Source: Lagierella sp. (lineage in GTDB: Bacteria; Bacillota; Clostridia; Tissierellales; Peptoniphilaceae). Taken from it: a stretch of DNA of 33,342 bases. The notes beneath the pieces were generated by a model. It was not told the DNA's origin. It saw only the letters and a program-made list of their open reading frames with translations, and made no database searches. The translations under genes were made by a program, and so were the position numbers. Below, piece after piece: positions 33,291 to 33,342 of the stretch (the first letter of the stretch is position 1; each line of letters begins with the position of its first letter). The stretch covers positions 1-33,342 of the forward strand of contig NZ_JASBYU010000018.1 of the NCBI RefSeq assembly GCF_029983815.1, in the 5' to 3' direction.

Positions 33291-33342
33291 ACGGGAGTTT
33301 GACAGTTGAATACATACCAAAACCTTTAAACGCATTGAAAAA

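Overview
This window comes from a low-GC Gram-positive anaerobe. The evidence is AT-rich intergenic DNA, strong AGGAGG ribosome sites, two T-box riboswitches, a long Bacillus-type SRP RNA with an Alu domain, and giant secreted repeat proteins. The surface-protein style and the gene set (BaiN-like flavoprotein, 2-selenouridine synthase, type-2 isoleucyl-tRNA synthetase) resemble Peptoniphilus/Anaerococcus-type anaerobic cocci. That placement is inference from pattern recall, not a database match.

Layout, left to right. (1) 1-9335, minus strand: two consecutive secreted proteins. A 1149-residue protein without a visible cell-wall anchor is followed 18 bases later by a giant modular adhesin of more than 1816 residues whose C-terminus runs off the left edge. 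Both lie behind a near-perfect promoter and a leader of about 380 bases. (2) 9484-14754, minus strand: one compact six-gene operon with a clear promoter and terminator. It encodes a NitT/TauT-type importer (permease, ATPase, lipoprotein), a DUF4418 membrane protein and a MacB-like FtsX permease with its ATPase. Cysteines recur at predicted extracytoplasmic positions in three of the six products; this is the best candidate for an undescribed system. (3) 14866-15224, plus strand: a lone DUF503/YlxP gene ending in a hairpin shared with ileS. (4) 15229-18668, minus: ileS behind an Ile T-box with its own promoter. (5) 18658-21660, minus: a redox operon of BaiN-like flavoprotein, COG4091 oxidoreductase and free methionine-R-sulfoxide reductase. 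(6) 21774-26130, minus: an ATPase plus a 1217-residue FtsX permease carrying an unusually long extracellular coiled coil. (7) 26144-27787, plus: selU/mnmH, then a tRNA-Ser(GGA) that abuts the SRP RNA with no spacer. (8) 27812-33196, minus: gltX, a small membrane protein, a Cys T-box, cysS, thyA, folA and a PspC-domain protein, apparently one long transcription unit with T-box control in the middle.

Together, regions 3-5 and 7-8 are housekeeping (aminoacyl-tRNA synthesis, tRNA modification, protein targeting, folate/thymidylate metabolism, sulfoxide repair). Regions 1, 2 and 6 are envelope and transport functions that are probably accessory. Several start sites were moved from the longest reading frame, using ribosome-site and promoter positions.
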